NCBI GenBank assembly: GCA_017440525.1 | Contig: JAFSHB010000043.1 | Location: 1-34,640, forward strand | DNA: 34,640 bases | Source: Oscillospiraceae bacterium | Lineage (GTDB): Bacteria; Bacillota; Clostridia; Oscillospirales; Oscillospiraceae | Reading direction: 5' to 3' | Program-made: the position numbers and the translations under genes | The notes under the pieces: model-generated | Databases searched by the model: none | What the model was told of the DNA's origin: nothing | The model's input: only the letters and a program-made list of their open reading frames with translations | In this document: piece after piece, positions 1-8,086 of the stretch | Layout of the letters: every line of letters begins with the position of its first letter | Position numbering within the stretch: the stretch's first letter is position 1

Positions 1-2
1 CC

Positions 3-953
3 TATGCCATCCACTCCGGCGTGGGCAATACCATGATCGGTGCCAAGGTCAACGGCCGTATCGCGCCGTATGATGTGCATTTGAACAATGGCGACATCGT
101 GGAGGTCCTGACCTCCAAGTCCGCCAAGGGCCCCAGCCGTGACTGGCTGAAGATCTGCCGCAGCAATCAGGCGCGGCAGAAGATCAAGCAGTGGTTCAAG
201 AAGGAAAAGCGGGAGGAGAATGTCCTGCACGGCAAGGCCAGCTTCGAGAGCGAGCTGCGCCGTATCAATGTGGATCCTGCGGTGCTGCAGGGTGAGGAGC
301 TGCTGCCGGTCATCCTGAAGAAGGTCAGCTTCGATACGCTGGATGATATGTATGCCGCCATCGGCTACGGCGGCATGACAGCCATCAAGTGCGTCAACCG
401 GATGCGCGATGAGCTGTTAAAGGCCACCAAGGCCGCACCCAAGGAGCCGCTGACGCCCAAGCCCATGCAGGCTTTGGGCAAAAAGGGCAGCGGCACCGGA
501 AACTCCGGTGTGGTGGTGGAGGATATCGGCTCGTGCATGGTCAAGTTCGCCCGCTGCTGCACCCCTGTTCCCGGCGACGATATCATCGGTTTCGTCACCA
601 AGGGCTTCGGTGTGTCCATCCACCGGTGCGACTGCGTCAATGCGAGCGAGGAGCTGCGGGCGAAGCAGCCGGAGCGCTGGGTCAATGCCGCCTGGACCAT
701 GACCTTCGAGGAGAACTTCGACACATCCCTTGAGATCGAGTGCCACGACCGTGACGGTCTTCTGCTGGATATGGCGATGGTCCTCAGCGGGATGAAGATC
801 CGCCTGAGCGAGATGAACTGCCGCACCCTGGCAGACCGCCGCGCCATCGCCAGCCTGACGGTCTCCATCCACGATGTGGCGGAGCTCAACAATGTCTGTG
901 CCAAGCTGCGCGCCGTGCCCGGTGTGCTGCAGGTGAGAAGAGGTAAGAACTGA
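3..953 (+). CDS. rel: Rel/SpoT-family (p)ppGpp synthetase/hydrolase, C-terminal part
   Basis: This is the 3' end of a bifunctional (p)ppGpp synthetase/hydrolase; the catalytic N-terminal half lies outside the window. The frame is open from base 3, so the true start is upstream, and an internal GTG at 21 should not be taken as the start. About 316 residues are visible. They show the end of a TGS domain (YAIHSGVGNTMIGAKVNG and a NNGDIVEVLTS stretch), a helical linker, a CC/zinc-finger region around VKFARCCTPVPGDDIIGF and HRCDC, and a C-terminal ACT domain starting near EIECHDRDGLLLDMA. These regulatory domains are known to sense ribosomes and amino-acid starvation in the Rel family. The stop overlaps the dtd start (TGATG), so the two are translationally coupled, a common order in Firmicutes. 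Confidence 0.95.
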   Translation, partial: YAIHSGVGNTMIGAKVNGRIAPYDVHLNNGDIVEVLTSKSAKGPSRDWLKICRSNQARQKIKQWFKKEKREENVLHGKASFESELRRINVDPAVLQGEELLPVILKKVSFDTLDDMYAAIGYGGMTAIKCVNRMRDELLKATKAAPKEPLTPKPMQALGKKGSGTGNSGVVVEDIGSCMVKFARCCTPVPGDDIIGFVTKGFGVSIHRCDCVNASEELRAKQPERWVNAAWTMTFEENFDTSLEIECHDRDGLLLDMAMVLSGMKIRLSEMNCRTLADRRAIASLTVSIHDVAELNNVCAKLRAVPGVLQVRRGKN

Positions 954-1402
954 TGAGAGCTGTCGTGACAAGAGTGGCGGAGGCATCCGTCACCATCGAT
1001 CGGGAAGTGGTCGGGAAGATCGGACAGGGCTTTCTGATCCTTTTGGGCATCACCCATGAGGACGGCCCGGAGCAGTGCCGCAAGCTGGCGGAGAAGGTGC
1101 TGGGCCTGCGGGTCTTTACCGATGAGAACGATAAGATGAACAAGTCTTTGGCTGATGTGGGCGGTCAGGTGCTGGTGGTGAGCCAGTTCACCCTCTATGG
1201 GGATTGCAGCCATGGAAGACGCCCCAGCTTTATCGCCGCCGCCCGGCCGGAGCAGGCCATCCCATTGTATGAGCAGTTCCTGCGCGAGTGCGAGCGGCTG
1301 GGCTTTCCGCCCCAGCATGGGCAGTTCGGCGCGAAGATGGCAGTGGCCTCTGTCAACGACGGCCCTGTGACCATGATCGTGGATACGAAAGATCTGAAAT
1401 GA
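953..1402 (+). CDS. dtd: D-aminoacyl-tRNA deacylase
   Basis: Cytosolic enzyme that hydrolyses D-aminoacyl-tRNA (and Gly-tRNA-Ala) to keep mischarged residues out of translation. The 149-residue length is the family norm. It starts MRAVVTRVAEASV, typical of Dtd, carries the SQFTLYGDC motif in the middle and the NDGPVT motif, with its Gly-cisPro pair, near the C terminus. The ATG overlaps the stop of the rel gene by one base, so it is expressed from the same operon. The downstream gene follows after a 67-bp gap occupied by a hairpin repeat. Confidence 0.97.
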   Translation: MRAVVTRVAEASVTIDREVVGKIGQGFLILLGITHEDGPEQCRKLAEKVLGLRVFTDENDKMNKSLADVGGQVLVVSQFTLYGDCSHGRRPSFIAAARPEQAIPLYEQFLRECERLGFPPQHGQFGAKMAVASVNDGPVTMIVDTKDLK

Positions 1403-1410
1403 TCAAAAAT

Positions 1411-1460
1411 AAGCCTCCCTTGCGTAAAGGGAGGTGGCACGGCGGAGCCGTGACGGAGGG
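1411..1460 (+). repeat. REP-like double hairpin element reaching the next gene's SD
   Basis: Two adjacent perfect hairpins occupy the dtd/MBL gap. The first pairs CCTCCCTT (1414-1421) with AAGGGAGG (1427-1434) around GCGTA. The second pairs CACGGC (1438-1443) with GCCGTG (1447-1452) around GGA. The unit ends in GGAGGG (1455-1460), nine bases before the ATG at 1470, where it can act as Shine-Dalgarno. Its shape resembles the short palindromic elements scattered in gut Oscillospiraceae genomes. Membership of a repeat family is inferred, since no second copy lies in this window. Confidence 0.6.
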
Positions 1461-1469
1461 ATCGCTACG

Positions 1470-2063
1470 ATGAATATCACAGTACTACCCCTTGGCCCTC
1501 TACAGGCCAATTGCTATGTGGTGGATGACGGGGGCATCTGCGCCGTGATCGATCCGGGCGCACAGGGCGACCATCTGGTGCAGTGGCTGAACGATAACCG
1601 CCTGACACCCAAAGCAGTCCTGCTGACCCATGGGCATTTCGACCATGTGGGCGCGGTGCGTGCGCTGGTGGATGCCTTCGGTGTGGAGGTGTACCTCCAT
1701 GCCGGCGATACCGATATGACCGGACACCTTGCCAAGGGCCTTTATTGGAGCAGGACCTATGCCGAAGGCGATACGGTCGCTGTAGGCGATATGATCTTCA
1801 CGGTGCTGCACACCCCGGGCCATACCCCCGGCTCTGTGTGTCTGAAGCTGGGCGATACCCTGTTTGCAGGCGATACGCTGTTCGCAGGCGCCTGCGGACG
1901 CACCGACTTCCCCGGCGGAAGCTGGGAGCAGATGATGTGCTCCCTGCGAAGACTGGCGGATATGAAAGAGAACTGCACCGTCCTTCCCGGACATGGCGGT
2001 GAGACCACCATTGAGCGGGAGCGGGCATACAACCCTTATATGAAAGAGGCTAATAAGGCATGA
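1470..2063 (+). CDS. MBL-fold metallo-hydrolase (glyoxalase II-like)
   Basis: A 197-residue metallo-beta-lactamase-fold hydrolase of the short hydroxyacylglutathione-hydrolase-like group. Visible metal ligands are the THGHFDHVGA motif (HxHxDH), the His of HTPGHTPGS, the Asp in GDTLFAGACGRTD and the His in LPGHGGET. The fold binds two metal ions and hydrolyses thioesters or related bonds; the substrate here is unknown. The ATG at 1470 is preferred to an upstream GTG at 1434 because homologous proteins begin close to MNITVLPLGPLQANCY and GGAGGG lies nine bases upstream. Its stop overlaps the hemZ start (ATGA). The order rel-dtd-MBL-hemZ is common in Clostridia. Confidence 0.93.
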   Translation: MNITVLPLGPLQANCYVVDDGGICAVIDPGAQGDHLVQWLNDNRLTPKAVLLTHGHFDHVGAVRALVDAFGVEVYLHAGDTDMTGHLAKGLYWSRTYAEGDTVAVGDMIFTVLHTPGHTPGSVCLKLGDTLFAGDTLFAGACGRTDFPGGSWEQMMCSLRRLADMKENCTVLPGHGGETTIERERAYNPYMKEANKA

Positions 2064-3520
2064 AGCTGTACCTGAAAGGCCATAATGAGCTCTATGCGGT
2101 GGAGCAGCTGCAATTGCAGTTGTTCCCCGATGAGCCGACGGATACTGTCACCGAGCCCTTTTCCGGGGAGGAGGGCGCGGTATCGGCGCTGTCTCAGGGA
2201 AAGACATGGATCACCGCCACCGCCAAAGTCACATGGCACGGCAGGACGGCGAGGGCGATCCGCAGGATCCCTTTGAGTCAGGGCGGAGATGTGCGTCTGC
2301 GCAGAAGGATCCTGCAGCAGGCGTATTTCCTTGCCGCCACCGAGGTCCTGGGCATCACGCCCCCCTGGGGCGCGCTGTCCGGCGTGCGGCCCACCAAGCT
2401 CTCCACATGGCATATGCAGGAGGGCGGCACGGAAAGAAGCGCAGACCGGATGCTGCGGGATGTGTACTTCGTCACCCCGGAGCGCCGTCGCCTTGCGATC
2501 GACTGCTCACGGCATACGATCGAGGCGGCGAGCCTTTTGGAGAAAAAAGATCTTTCCCTCTATATCGGCATCCCATTCTGCCCCACGAGATGTGCCTACT
2601 GCTCCTTCGTGAGCCAGTCGGTGGAAAAGTTCGGCAAGTTCCTCGAGCCCTATCTGGATGCGCTGATCCGCGAGATCGCCTACACGGGAAAGCTCCTGCG
2701 GCAGTCGGGCTATCGGATCCGCAGTCTCTACATGGGCGGCGGTACGCCCACCACCCTGAGCGCAAGGCAGATGGAGCGGCTGCTGGCGGCGGTGAATGAA
2801 CACTTTGACCTCAGCGGCTGTCTGGAATTTACGGTGGAGGGCGGCAGGCCCGATACCTTGGATCTTGAAAAGCTGCAGGTCATCCACGCAGGCGGTGCAG
2901 ACCGCATGAGCATCAATCCTCAGACCATGTCCGATGAGGTCCTGCGGCGCATCGGCAGGAGCCATGATGTAAAGCAGATCTATGAAGCCTACGAGGCGGC
3001 GCAGAAGGCCGGCTTCAAGGTCATCAACATGGATCTGATCGCGGGGCTCCCCGGCGATACGGAGGCGGGATTCCTTTCTTCCGTCCGCAAGGTCATCGAG
3101 CTGGAGCCCGGCAATATCACCGTCCATACGCTGGCACTGAAAAAGGCGGCGGCCCTCTATTCCCAGCGGCACGATCTGCCCGCAGGTGAAGCTGTGGCAC
3201 GGATGCTGGATGAGACGGAGCGGCTCCTGCGTGAGGCAGGCTATGAGCCCTACTACCTCTATCGGCAGAAATATATGTCCGGCAGCTTTGAGAATGTAGG
3301 TTGGTGCAAGCCGGGCACCATGAGCGTATATAATATCTATATGATGGAAGAGCTCCACACCATTTTGTCTCTTGGCGGTGGCGGTATGAACAAGGTGAAT
3401 ACCGGCCATAACCAGCTGGAGCGATATCACAATCCCAAGATCCCGCAGGACTACATCGCAAGGATCGATACCATCCTGGAGCAGAAGGATGCGATCTTCG
3501 AGATCCTGGATACTCTGTAA
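2060..3520 (+). CDS. hemZ: Oxygen-independent coproporphyrinogen III dehydrogenase-like, HemZ
   Basis: A 486-residue radical SAM protein of the HemZ branch. The radical SAM 4Fe-4S cluster motif is IPFCPTRCAYCSF (CxxxCxxC near residues 173-180). It is followed by the YMGGGTPTTL glycine-rich SAM-binding segment and the TVEGGRPDTL and NPQTMSDEVLRRIGRSH strands typical of HemN/HemZ. About 170 residues precede the radical SAM core, as expected for HemZ but not HemN or HemW. The family is annotated as oxidatively decarboxylating coproporphyrinogen III in anaerobic haem synthesis, although HemZ activity is less well proven than that of HemN. The ATG overlaps the preceding stop by four bases. Confidence 0.93.
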   Translation: MKLYLKGHNELYAVEQLQLQLFPDEPTDTVTEPFSGEEGAVSALSQGKTWITATAKVTWHGRTARAIRRIPLSQGGDVRLRRRILQQAYFLAATEVLGITPPWGALSGVRPTKLSTWHMQEGGTERSADRMLRDVYFVTPERRRLAIDCSRHTIEAASLLEKKDLSLYIGIPFCPTRCAYCSFVSQSVEKFGKFLEPYLDALIREIAYTGKLLRQSGYRIRSLYMGGGTPTTLSARQMERLLAAVNEHFDLSGCLEFTVEGGRPDTLDLEKLQVIHAGGADRMSINPQTMSDEVLRRIGRSHDVKQIYEAYEAAQKAGFKVINMDLIAGLPGDTEAGFLSSVRKVIELEPGNITVHTLALKKAAALYSQRHDLPAGEAVARMLDETERLLREAGYEPYYLYRQKYMSGSFENVGWCKPGTMSVYNIYMMEELHTILSLGGGGMNKVNTGHNQLERYHNPKIPQDYIARIDTILEQKDAIFEILDTL

Positions 3521-3532
3521 GAAAGGCGCAAT

Positions 3533-4852
3533 ATGGATACCTTATTTTCCAATATCTCCGTCATCACCATGGATGAGCGGATGCAGGTGCTGACCGATGC
3601 GTTCGTCGGCATCACCGACGGCAAGATCTCGTGGCTCTCGAAAAAGCCGCCGGAGGAGAAGCCGGAAACGATCATCGACGGCACGGGCATGGTGCTCATG
3701 CCGGGCCTCGTGGCCTGCCATACAAGACTGGAGGAGACCCTCCTGCGCGGCTATGCCGACGACCTGAGCCGTCCCGATACGCTGGTAAAATGCTATCCCC
3801 GATTGGAGCAGATGGACGACCGCGCCGCCAAGGCTTCGGCTCTGCTTGGCATCGCCCAGTATCTGCGTATGGGCGTGACCTCTGTATCCGACCTTGCGTT
3901 CCACGCCGATGCTGTGGCACAGGCGGTATCGGAGAGCGGCATCAAGGCAAACATCGCCAGAGAGCTGATCCTTCTGTCCGAAGAGGACTGCGACTGGGAG
4001 CAAGCCTCCGGCCTCCATGCGCTGGAAGCCCTGCATCGTGACTGGCATGGGCATGATGGCGGACGGATCCTGGTCGAAGCAGGCTTCCTTTCTGAATACA
4101 CCACCTGCTATCCCCTGTGGGAGGCTGCCGCGGCCTTTGCCGCAGAGCAGGGGCTTGGTATGCATCTGACCCTCAGCCGTACGGCTGCCGAAAATGAGGA
4201 CTGCCTCGACCGTACAGGTCTGACCCCTGCCCAGATCATGAACTGCCACCATATCTTTGACGGCCGTGTGCAGGCCGCCCACTGCGGTGCGCTGGAGGAA
4301 GATGATCTGGCGCTTCTTGGCAAAAAGGACACCACGGCCGTGCTGTGTCCCATGACTGAGCACAAGCAGGTGTTTGCCCGGGCAGACCTTGCCAGGCTGG
4401 TCAAGGCCGGGATGAACGTGGCCTTCGGCACAGGCTCTCTGGCAGAGGTCGGCTCAGCAGATCTTCTCCAGCAGGCAAAGGCTGCCGCGCTGGCTGCGAA
4501 GGTAGGTATGGACGATCCCGCCTTTATGCCGGCTCCCTCGGTGCTTTTGATGGCTACCGTCTGCGGTGCAAAGGCACAGGGACGCGCCGACCGCTGCGGC
4601 ATGGTCAAGGTGGGCTTCGATGCCGACCTGATCGCGCTGGACTTCACCCAGCCCCATCTGATCCCCGGGCATGATCTGATGAGCAGTGTGGTCTACGGTG
4701 CCACCGGCACCGATGTGTGCATGACCATGGTGCAGGGCCAGATCCTCTACGCTTCGGGCAAATTCCCCACGATCGACCTGAACGCCCTGATGAAAGAGCT
4801 GGCAGATCATGCCATGCCCAATGTGTTCACACAGCAGGAGGGGGACGACTGA
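3533..4852 (+). CDS. Amidohydrolase-superfamily protein, active site degenerate
   Basis: A 439-residue protein with the overall layout of methylthioadenosine/S-adenosylhomocysteine deaminases (MtaD/TrzN group): an N-terminal beta segment, PGLVACHT, LLRGYADDL, AAHC and a C-terminal KVGFDADLIALD composite-domain signature. The metal and catalytic residues of the family are mostly missing. HxH reads H63-T-R65, the next ligand His reads T213 and its partner Glu reads R216 (HLTLSRT where HxHxxET is expected), and the GTD aspartate reads G301 (AFGTGS). Only H63 and H250 remain. It is therefore probably inactive as a metallodeaminase or has another role. It starts 12 bases after hemZ and overlaps the flippase gene by one base, so it is part of the operon. 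The frame is intact, which argues against simple decay. Confidence 0.85.
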   Translation: MDTLFSNISVITMDERMQVLTDAFVGITDGKISWLSKKPPEEKPETIIDGTGMVLMPGLVACHTRLEETLLRGYADDLSRPDTLVKCYPRLEQMDDRAAKASALLGIAQYLRMGVTSVSDLAFHADAVAQAVSESGIKANIARELILLSEEDCDWEQASGLHALEALHRDWHGHDGGRILVEAGFLSEYTTCYPLWEAAAAFAAEQGLGMHLTLSRTAAENEDCLDRTGLTPAQIMNCHHIFDGRVQAAHCGALEEDDLALLGKKDTTAVLCPMTEHKQVFARADLARLVKAGMNVAFGTGSLAEVGSADLLQQAKAAALAAKVGMDDPAFMPAPSVLLMATVCGAKAQGRADRCGMVKVGFDADLIALDFTQPHLIPGHDLMSSVVYGATGTDVCMTMVQGQILYASGKFPTIDLNALMKELADHAMPNVFTQQEGDD

Positions 4853-6462
4853 TGGAAAAAAAGACCTTTCAGAAGCAGACCTTCCTGCAGGGCGCGGCTG
4901 TTTTGGCATTGGCGACTGCCATCGTGAAGATCATCGGCGCGATCTACAAGATCCCGCTGCAGAACTTTATCGGTACGGCAGGCTACAGCTATTTCGGCAA
5001 AGCCTACACCATCTATGATGTGCTGCTCATGATCTCCACCACGGGCCTGCCTGTGGCCATGAGCCGCATGATCTCCGAGGCACAGACTTTGGAGCAGCAC
5101 GATCAGATCAGAAAGATCTTCTCCACGGCCCTCAAGGTATTCCTTGTTTTGGGCATCCTCGGCACCGGCGGCATGCTGCTGTTTGCAAGGAAGTTGTCCG
5201 TTCTGGTCGCCACCCATGAGCGGGCATGGTTCGCCATCGCCTGTCTTGCCCCTGCGGTGCTGCTGGTGTGTATCATCGCCGCCTTCCGCGGCTTTTTCCA
5301 GGGCCAGAGCAACATGACCCCCACCTCTGTCAGTCAGGTCTTTGAGGCCCTGTGCAAGCTGGTGGTGGGCCTGGGACTGGCGTGGCTGCTCATGGATCTG
5401 ACCGGCGGCAACGAGACCTACGGCGCCGGCGGCGCGATCTTGGGCGTCACCATCGGCTGTGTGATCTCGGGGCTGTATCTCTACGGCTGCTATCGCAGAG
5501 CCATCCGCGGCCTTCCCCGCGGCGGTGCGGTCAAGACCACCCGTGAGACCATGTGGCAGCTTTTGTCCATCGCAGTGCCGATCACCCTTGGCTCTGCAGG
5601 CCTGCAGATCATCAATCTGGTGGATACCATGGTCTATATGCGCCGTCTGGTAGGTGCTGCCGGGATCCCCTCCCTGCGGGCCGATGAGCTCAGCGGCATC
5701 TATGAGTTCTGCCGCACGATCTTCAATCTGCCCGGCGCGTTCATCACGCCCCTTGTCATCTCCGTCATCCCTGCGATCACGAGTCATCTGACCATGAAGA
5801 ATCAGCGGGGCGTCAGGATGGTGGAGGGCTCTGCCATGCGTATCACAGGGCTTGTCGCCATGCCCTGCGCCTTCGGCCTTTTCAGTCTGAGCAGACCGAT
5901 CATCGATCTTCTGACCTCCGACTATACACAGGCCGATCTGCAGGTGGGCGGCATCATCCTCGCCCTCATGGGCCTGACGGTGATCTTCAACTCCCTGATC
6001 CTTGTGACCAATGCCATGATGCAGGCCCACGGCGATGTGACGACCCCTGTGGTCAATATGATCTGCGGCGGTGTGGTCAAGGTGGTGGTCAACTTCTTCC
6101 TCGTGGGCATCCCCGGTCTCAATATCGTGGGCGCTGCCATCGGTACACTGGTCTGCTACTTCGTGATCATCGTCATGAATGTGGCGGCCATGGCAAAGAA
6201 AAAGACCATCGACCTGCGGTCTTTGAAGGGGCTTTTGAAGCCGCTGCTGGCCTCCGTCCTCATGGGCGCGGTGGCGTATATGGTCCATGGCTTCCTCTCT
6301 GCCCGCATTTCCGGGAGCGTTTCCTGTCTTGCGGCCATCGCCGCGGCAGGCGTTTGCTACCTCATTTTGGTGGTAAGTTTGCGTGTTATCACCTATGAGG
6401 ACTGTCAATTATTACCAAAAGGCGAAAAAATTGCTAAAATTCTGCGGATTCGCGTGAATTGA
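4852..6462 (+). CDS. MVF/MATE-type polysaccharide flippase (YabM/SpoVB-like)
   Basis: A 536-residue polytopic membrane protein of the MOP flippase superfamily, predicted to carry about 14 transmembrane segments. It starts MEKKTFQKQTFLQGAAVLALATAIVK and has the typical IGAIYKIPLQNFIG segment after the first helix. Relatives (SpoVB, YtgP, YabM) export lipid-linked wall or polysaccharide precursors. The ATG at 4852 overlaps the upstream TGA; a longer in-frame extension into the amidohydrolase gene has no family support. In Bacillus subtilis yabM precedes mazG (yabN) and yabO, and the same order is seen here, so YabM is the closest positional match. Confidence 0.9.
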   Translation: MEKKTFQKQTFLQGAAVLALATAIVKIIGAIYKIPLQNFIGTAGYSYFGKAYTIYDVLLMISTTGLPVAMSRMISEAQTLEQHDQIRKIFSTALKVFLVLGILGTGGMLLFARKLSVLVATHERAWFAIACLAPAVLLVCIIAAFRGFFQGQSNMTPTSVSQVFEALCKLVVGLGLAWLLMDLTGGNETYGAGGAILGVTIGCVISGLYLYGCYRRAIRGLPRGGAVKTTRETMWQLLSIAVPITLGSAGLQIINLVDTMVYMRRLVGAAGIPSLRADELSGIYEFCRTIFNLPGAFITPLVISVIPAITSHLTMKNQRGVRMVEGSAMRITGLVAMPCAFGLFSLSRPIIDLLTSDYTQADLQVGGIILALMGLTVIFNSLILVTNAMMQAHGDVTTPVVNMICGGVVKVVVNFFLVGIPGLNIVGAAIGTLVCYFVIIVMNVAAMAKKKTIDLRSLKGLLKPLLASVLMGAVAYMVHGFLSARISGSVSCLAAIAAAGVCYLILVVSLRVITYEDCQLLPKGEKIAKILRIRVN

Positions 6463-6484
6463 CTATTGCGAAAGCGTGAAAAAT

Positions 6485-7279
6485 ATGGTAGATTTTATAA
6501 GGAAGTCTCAATACACCTTTGAGGACTTTGTTTCCCTCATCCATCTGCTCCGTTCTCCCGGCGGCTGTCCGTGGGATCGGGAGCAGGATCACCTGTCCAT
6601 CCGCCGCAATTTCATCGAAGAGGTCTACGAGTGCTGTGAGGCGCTGGATACCGATGATGAGGTGCTCATGCGGGAGGAGCTGGGCGATGTCCTGATGCAG
6701 GTCCTGTTCCATGCGGACATCGAGCGCGACCGCGGTCGGTTCACCTTGGATGATATCTGCGACCATGCCTGCAAGAAACTGATCTTCCGCCACCCCAATC
6801 TGTTCGGTGATGAGACCGGCATGATATGGGATGAAAAAGCGTGGGAGACCATGAAGGCGCTGGAAAAGGGGCAGACGACCCATGCCCAGACGCTGGATGC
6901 TGTGGCGCGGAGCCTGCCTGCCACATGGCGCGCGGAGAAGCTCATGAAGAAGGCTGCCAAGGCCGGTTTCGTGTGGCCCGACGCGGAAGGGGCGCTCCAA
7001 AAGCTGGAGGAGGAGATCGCGGAGCTGCGCGAGGCGCTGGCAGCGGGAAAAGGTGTAAAAGAAGAGATGGGTGATGTGCTGTTTGCCGCCGTGTGTGCCG
7101 CGTTCATGACGCAGGCCGACCCGGAGGAGGTCCTGCACGGCACCTGTGAGAAGTTCATTAAGCGGTTCGCCGCTATGGAACAGTCTGCGGTGGCCCAAGG
7201 CCGCAGTCTGGACGCATATACACCGGCTGAGCAGCTCTCCCTCTGGGAGGATGCGAAGGCCGATACCCATTGGGAATAA
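6485..7279 (+). CDS. mazG: Nucleoside triphosphate pyrophosphohydrolase MazG (YabN-type)
   Basis: A 264-residue tandem-domain MazG that hydrolyses NTPs to NMP and pyrophosphate, a house-cleaning role. The first domain has the LRSPGGCPWDREQDH motif and the EEVYE, EELGDVLMQVLFHA metal-binding (EExxE and ExxD) motifs. The second has KLEEEIAELREAL and KEEMGDVLFAAV. It lacks the N-terminal methyltransferase domain of B. subtilis YabN. I chose ATG 6485 (MVDFIRKSQYTFED); GTG 6476 adds three residues and is also possible. No convincing Shine-Dalgarno is visible before either. The gene follows the flippase by about 20 bases and runs into the HU gene. Confidence 0.93.
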   Translation: MVDFIRKSQYTFEDFVSLIHLLRSPGGCPWDREQDHLSIRRNFIEEVYECCEALDTDDEVLMREELGDVLMQVLFHADIERDRGRFTLDDICDHACKKLIFRHPNLFGDETGMIWDEKAWETMKALEKGQTTHAQTLDAVARSLPATWRAEKLMKKAAKAGFVWPDAEGALQKLEEEIAELREALAAGKGVKEEMGDVLFAAVCAAFMTQADPEEVLHGTCEKFIKRFAAMEQSAVAQGRSLDAYTPAEQLSLWEDAKADTHWE

Positions 7280-7305
7280 AAAATAACAGAAAGAGGAATT
7301 TCATC

Positions 7306-7581
7306 ATGAACAAAACCGAACTCATCGCTGCAATGGCCGAGAAGGCCGGCCTGTCCAAGAAGGACGCTGAGAAGGCTCTGAACGCTACCATCGACACCAT
7401 CGCCGACGCTCTGGCAGCAGGCGACAAGGTCCAGCTGGTCGGCTTCGGCGGCTTCGAGACCAAGAAGCGCGAGGCTCGTATGGGCCGCAACCCCAGGACC
7501 AAGGAGACCATCGAGATCCCCGCTTCCTGCATCCCCGTTTTCAAGGCCGGCAAGGCTCTGAAGGACAAGGTCGCGAAGTAA
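7306..7581 (+). CDS. hup: HU-family nucleoid DNA-binding protein
   Basis: A 91-residue HU protein. It begins MNKTELIAAMAEKAGLSKKD, has the GFGGFETKKREARMGRNPRT beta-arm with the invariant RxGRNPxT, and ends FKAGKALKDKVAK. HU dimers bend and compact DNA. ATG 7306 is chosen over an in-frame start at 7270 inside mazG because it matches the HU N terminus and has AGAGGAA eight to nine bases upstream. Base usage is noticeably biased to GCT, AAG and CTG codons, as expected of a highly expressed gene. In many Clostridia hup sits between mazG and rqcP, as here. Confidence 0.97.
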   Translation: MNKTELIAAMAEKAGLSKKDAEKALNATIDTIADALAAGDKVQLVGFGGFETKKREARMGRNPRTKETIEIPASCIPVFKAGKALKDKVAK

Positions 7582-7584
7582 TTT

Positions 7585-7833
7585 ATGCGGCTGGATAAAT
7601 ATCTGAAGGTATCCCGTCTGATCAAGCGGCGCACCGTGGCCAATGAGGCCTGCGACAATGCCCGTGTGACTGTCAACGGCAGACCTGCCAAGGCATCGTA
7701 TGATGTGAAGGTGGGCGATAAGCTTCAGATCCAGTTTGGCGCAAGGACCGTGTGTATCGAGGTCCTGCAGGTGACGGAGAATGTCCGCAAGGACGATGCC
7801 GCCGCCATGTATCGGGAGCTCCCGAACGAATGA
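7585..7833 (+). CDS. rqcP: S4-domain RNA-binding protein RqcP (YabO)
   Basis: An 82-residue S4-domain protein starting MRLDKYLKVSRLIKRRT, nearly the same as B. subtilis YabO/RqcP, followed by the VTVNGRPAKASYDVKVGD S4 core. RqcP binds stalled 50S-peptidyl-tRNA complexes and works with RqcH in adding alanine tails during ribosome quality control. It starts three bases after the HU stop. A strong terminator follows at once, so the flippase-mazG-hup-rqcP transcript probably ends here. Confidence 0.93.
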   Translation: MRLDKYLKVSRLIKRRTVANEACDNARVTVNGRPAKASYDVKVGDKLQIQFGARTVCIEVLQVTENVRKDDAAAMYRELPNE

Positions 7834-7838
7834 TAAAA

Positions 7839-7872
7839 ACATCTCCGTTCTTTGGAACGGAGATGTTTTTTT
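7839..7872 (+). terminator. Rho-independent terminator after rqcP
   Basis: ACATCTCCGTTC (7839-7850) pairs perfectly with GAACGGAGATGT (7855-7866) around TTTG, followed by six T. The 12-bp stem starts a few bases after the rqcP stop. Confidence 0.93.
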
Positions 7873-7922
7873 GAAAAGCCTCCCAGAGTTCTGCATCCGC
7901 AGATGCGGAATAAAATAGGATC

Positions 7923-8040
7923 AAAATTTTCGGGGGCGTGTACCTCGAAAATTTTACTGCTGTCGTGCAAGTGTGCGAGCATAGCGAGTGCATATAGCAC
8001 GATGCAAAGTCCTGTTCAAAAAATATGGCTGATATTTTTT
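7923..8040. repeat. Intergenic run of inverted repeats
   Basis: No gene is supported in 7873-8049. The stretch holds three stem-forming pairs: AAAATTTTCG (7923-7932) with CGAAAATTTT (7946-7955); TCGTGC (7963-7968) with GCACGA (7997-8002); and AAAAAATAT (8018-8026) with ATATTTTTT (8032-8040) around GGCTG. It is AT-rich compared with the flanks. It could be a decayed palindromic repeat or a structured leader; I cannot decide which. Confidence 0.55.
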
Positions 8041-8049
8041 GCAAAAAAG

Positions 8050-8078
8050 CCTCCGTGTGCATAAGATGCATACGGAGG
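8050..8078. terminator. Terminator-like hairpin overlapping the ferritin-like gene's SD
   Basis: CCTCCGTGTGCAT (8050-8062) pairs with ATGCATACGGAGG (8066-8078) around AAG, a 13-bp stem with one G-U pair. Six A precede it and six T (8081-8086) follow, so it could stop transcription from either side. The right arm contains GGAGG, the Shine-Dalgarno of the gene starting at 8087. Confidence 0.75.
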
Positions 8079-8086
8079 TGTTTTTT

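Noticed and set aside
4807..6408. 533-codon minus-strand frame opposite the flippase
   Set aside because: His/Asp-rich mirror of a membrane protein gene; no start context or motif.
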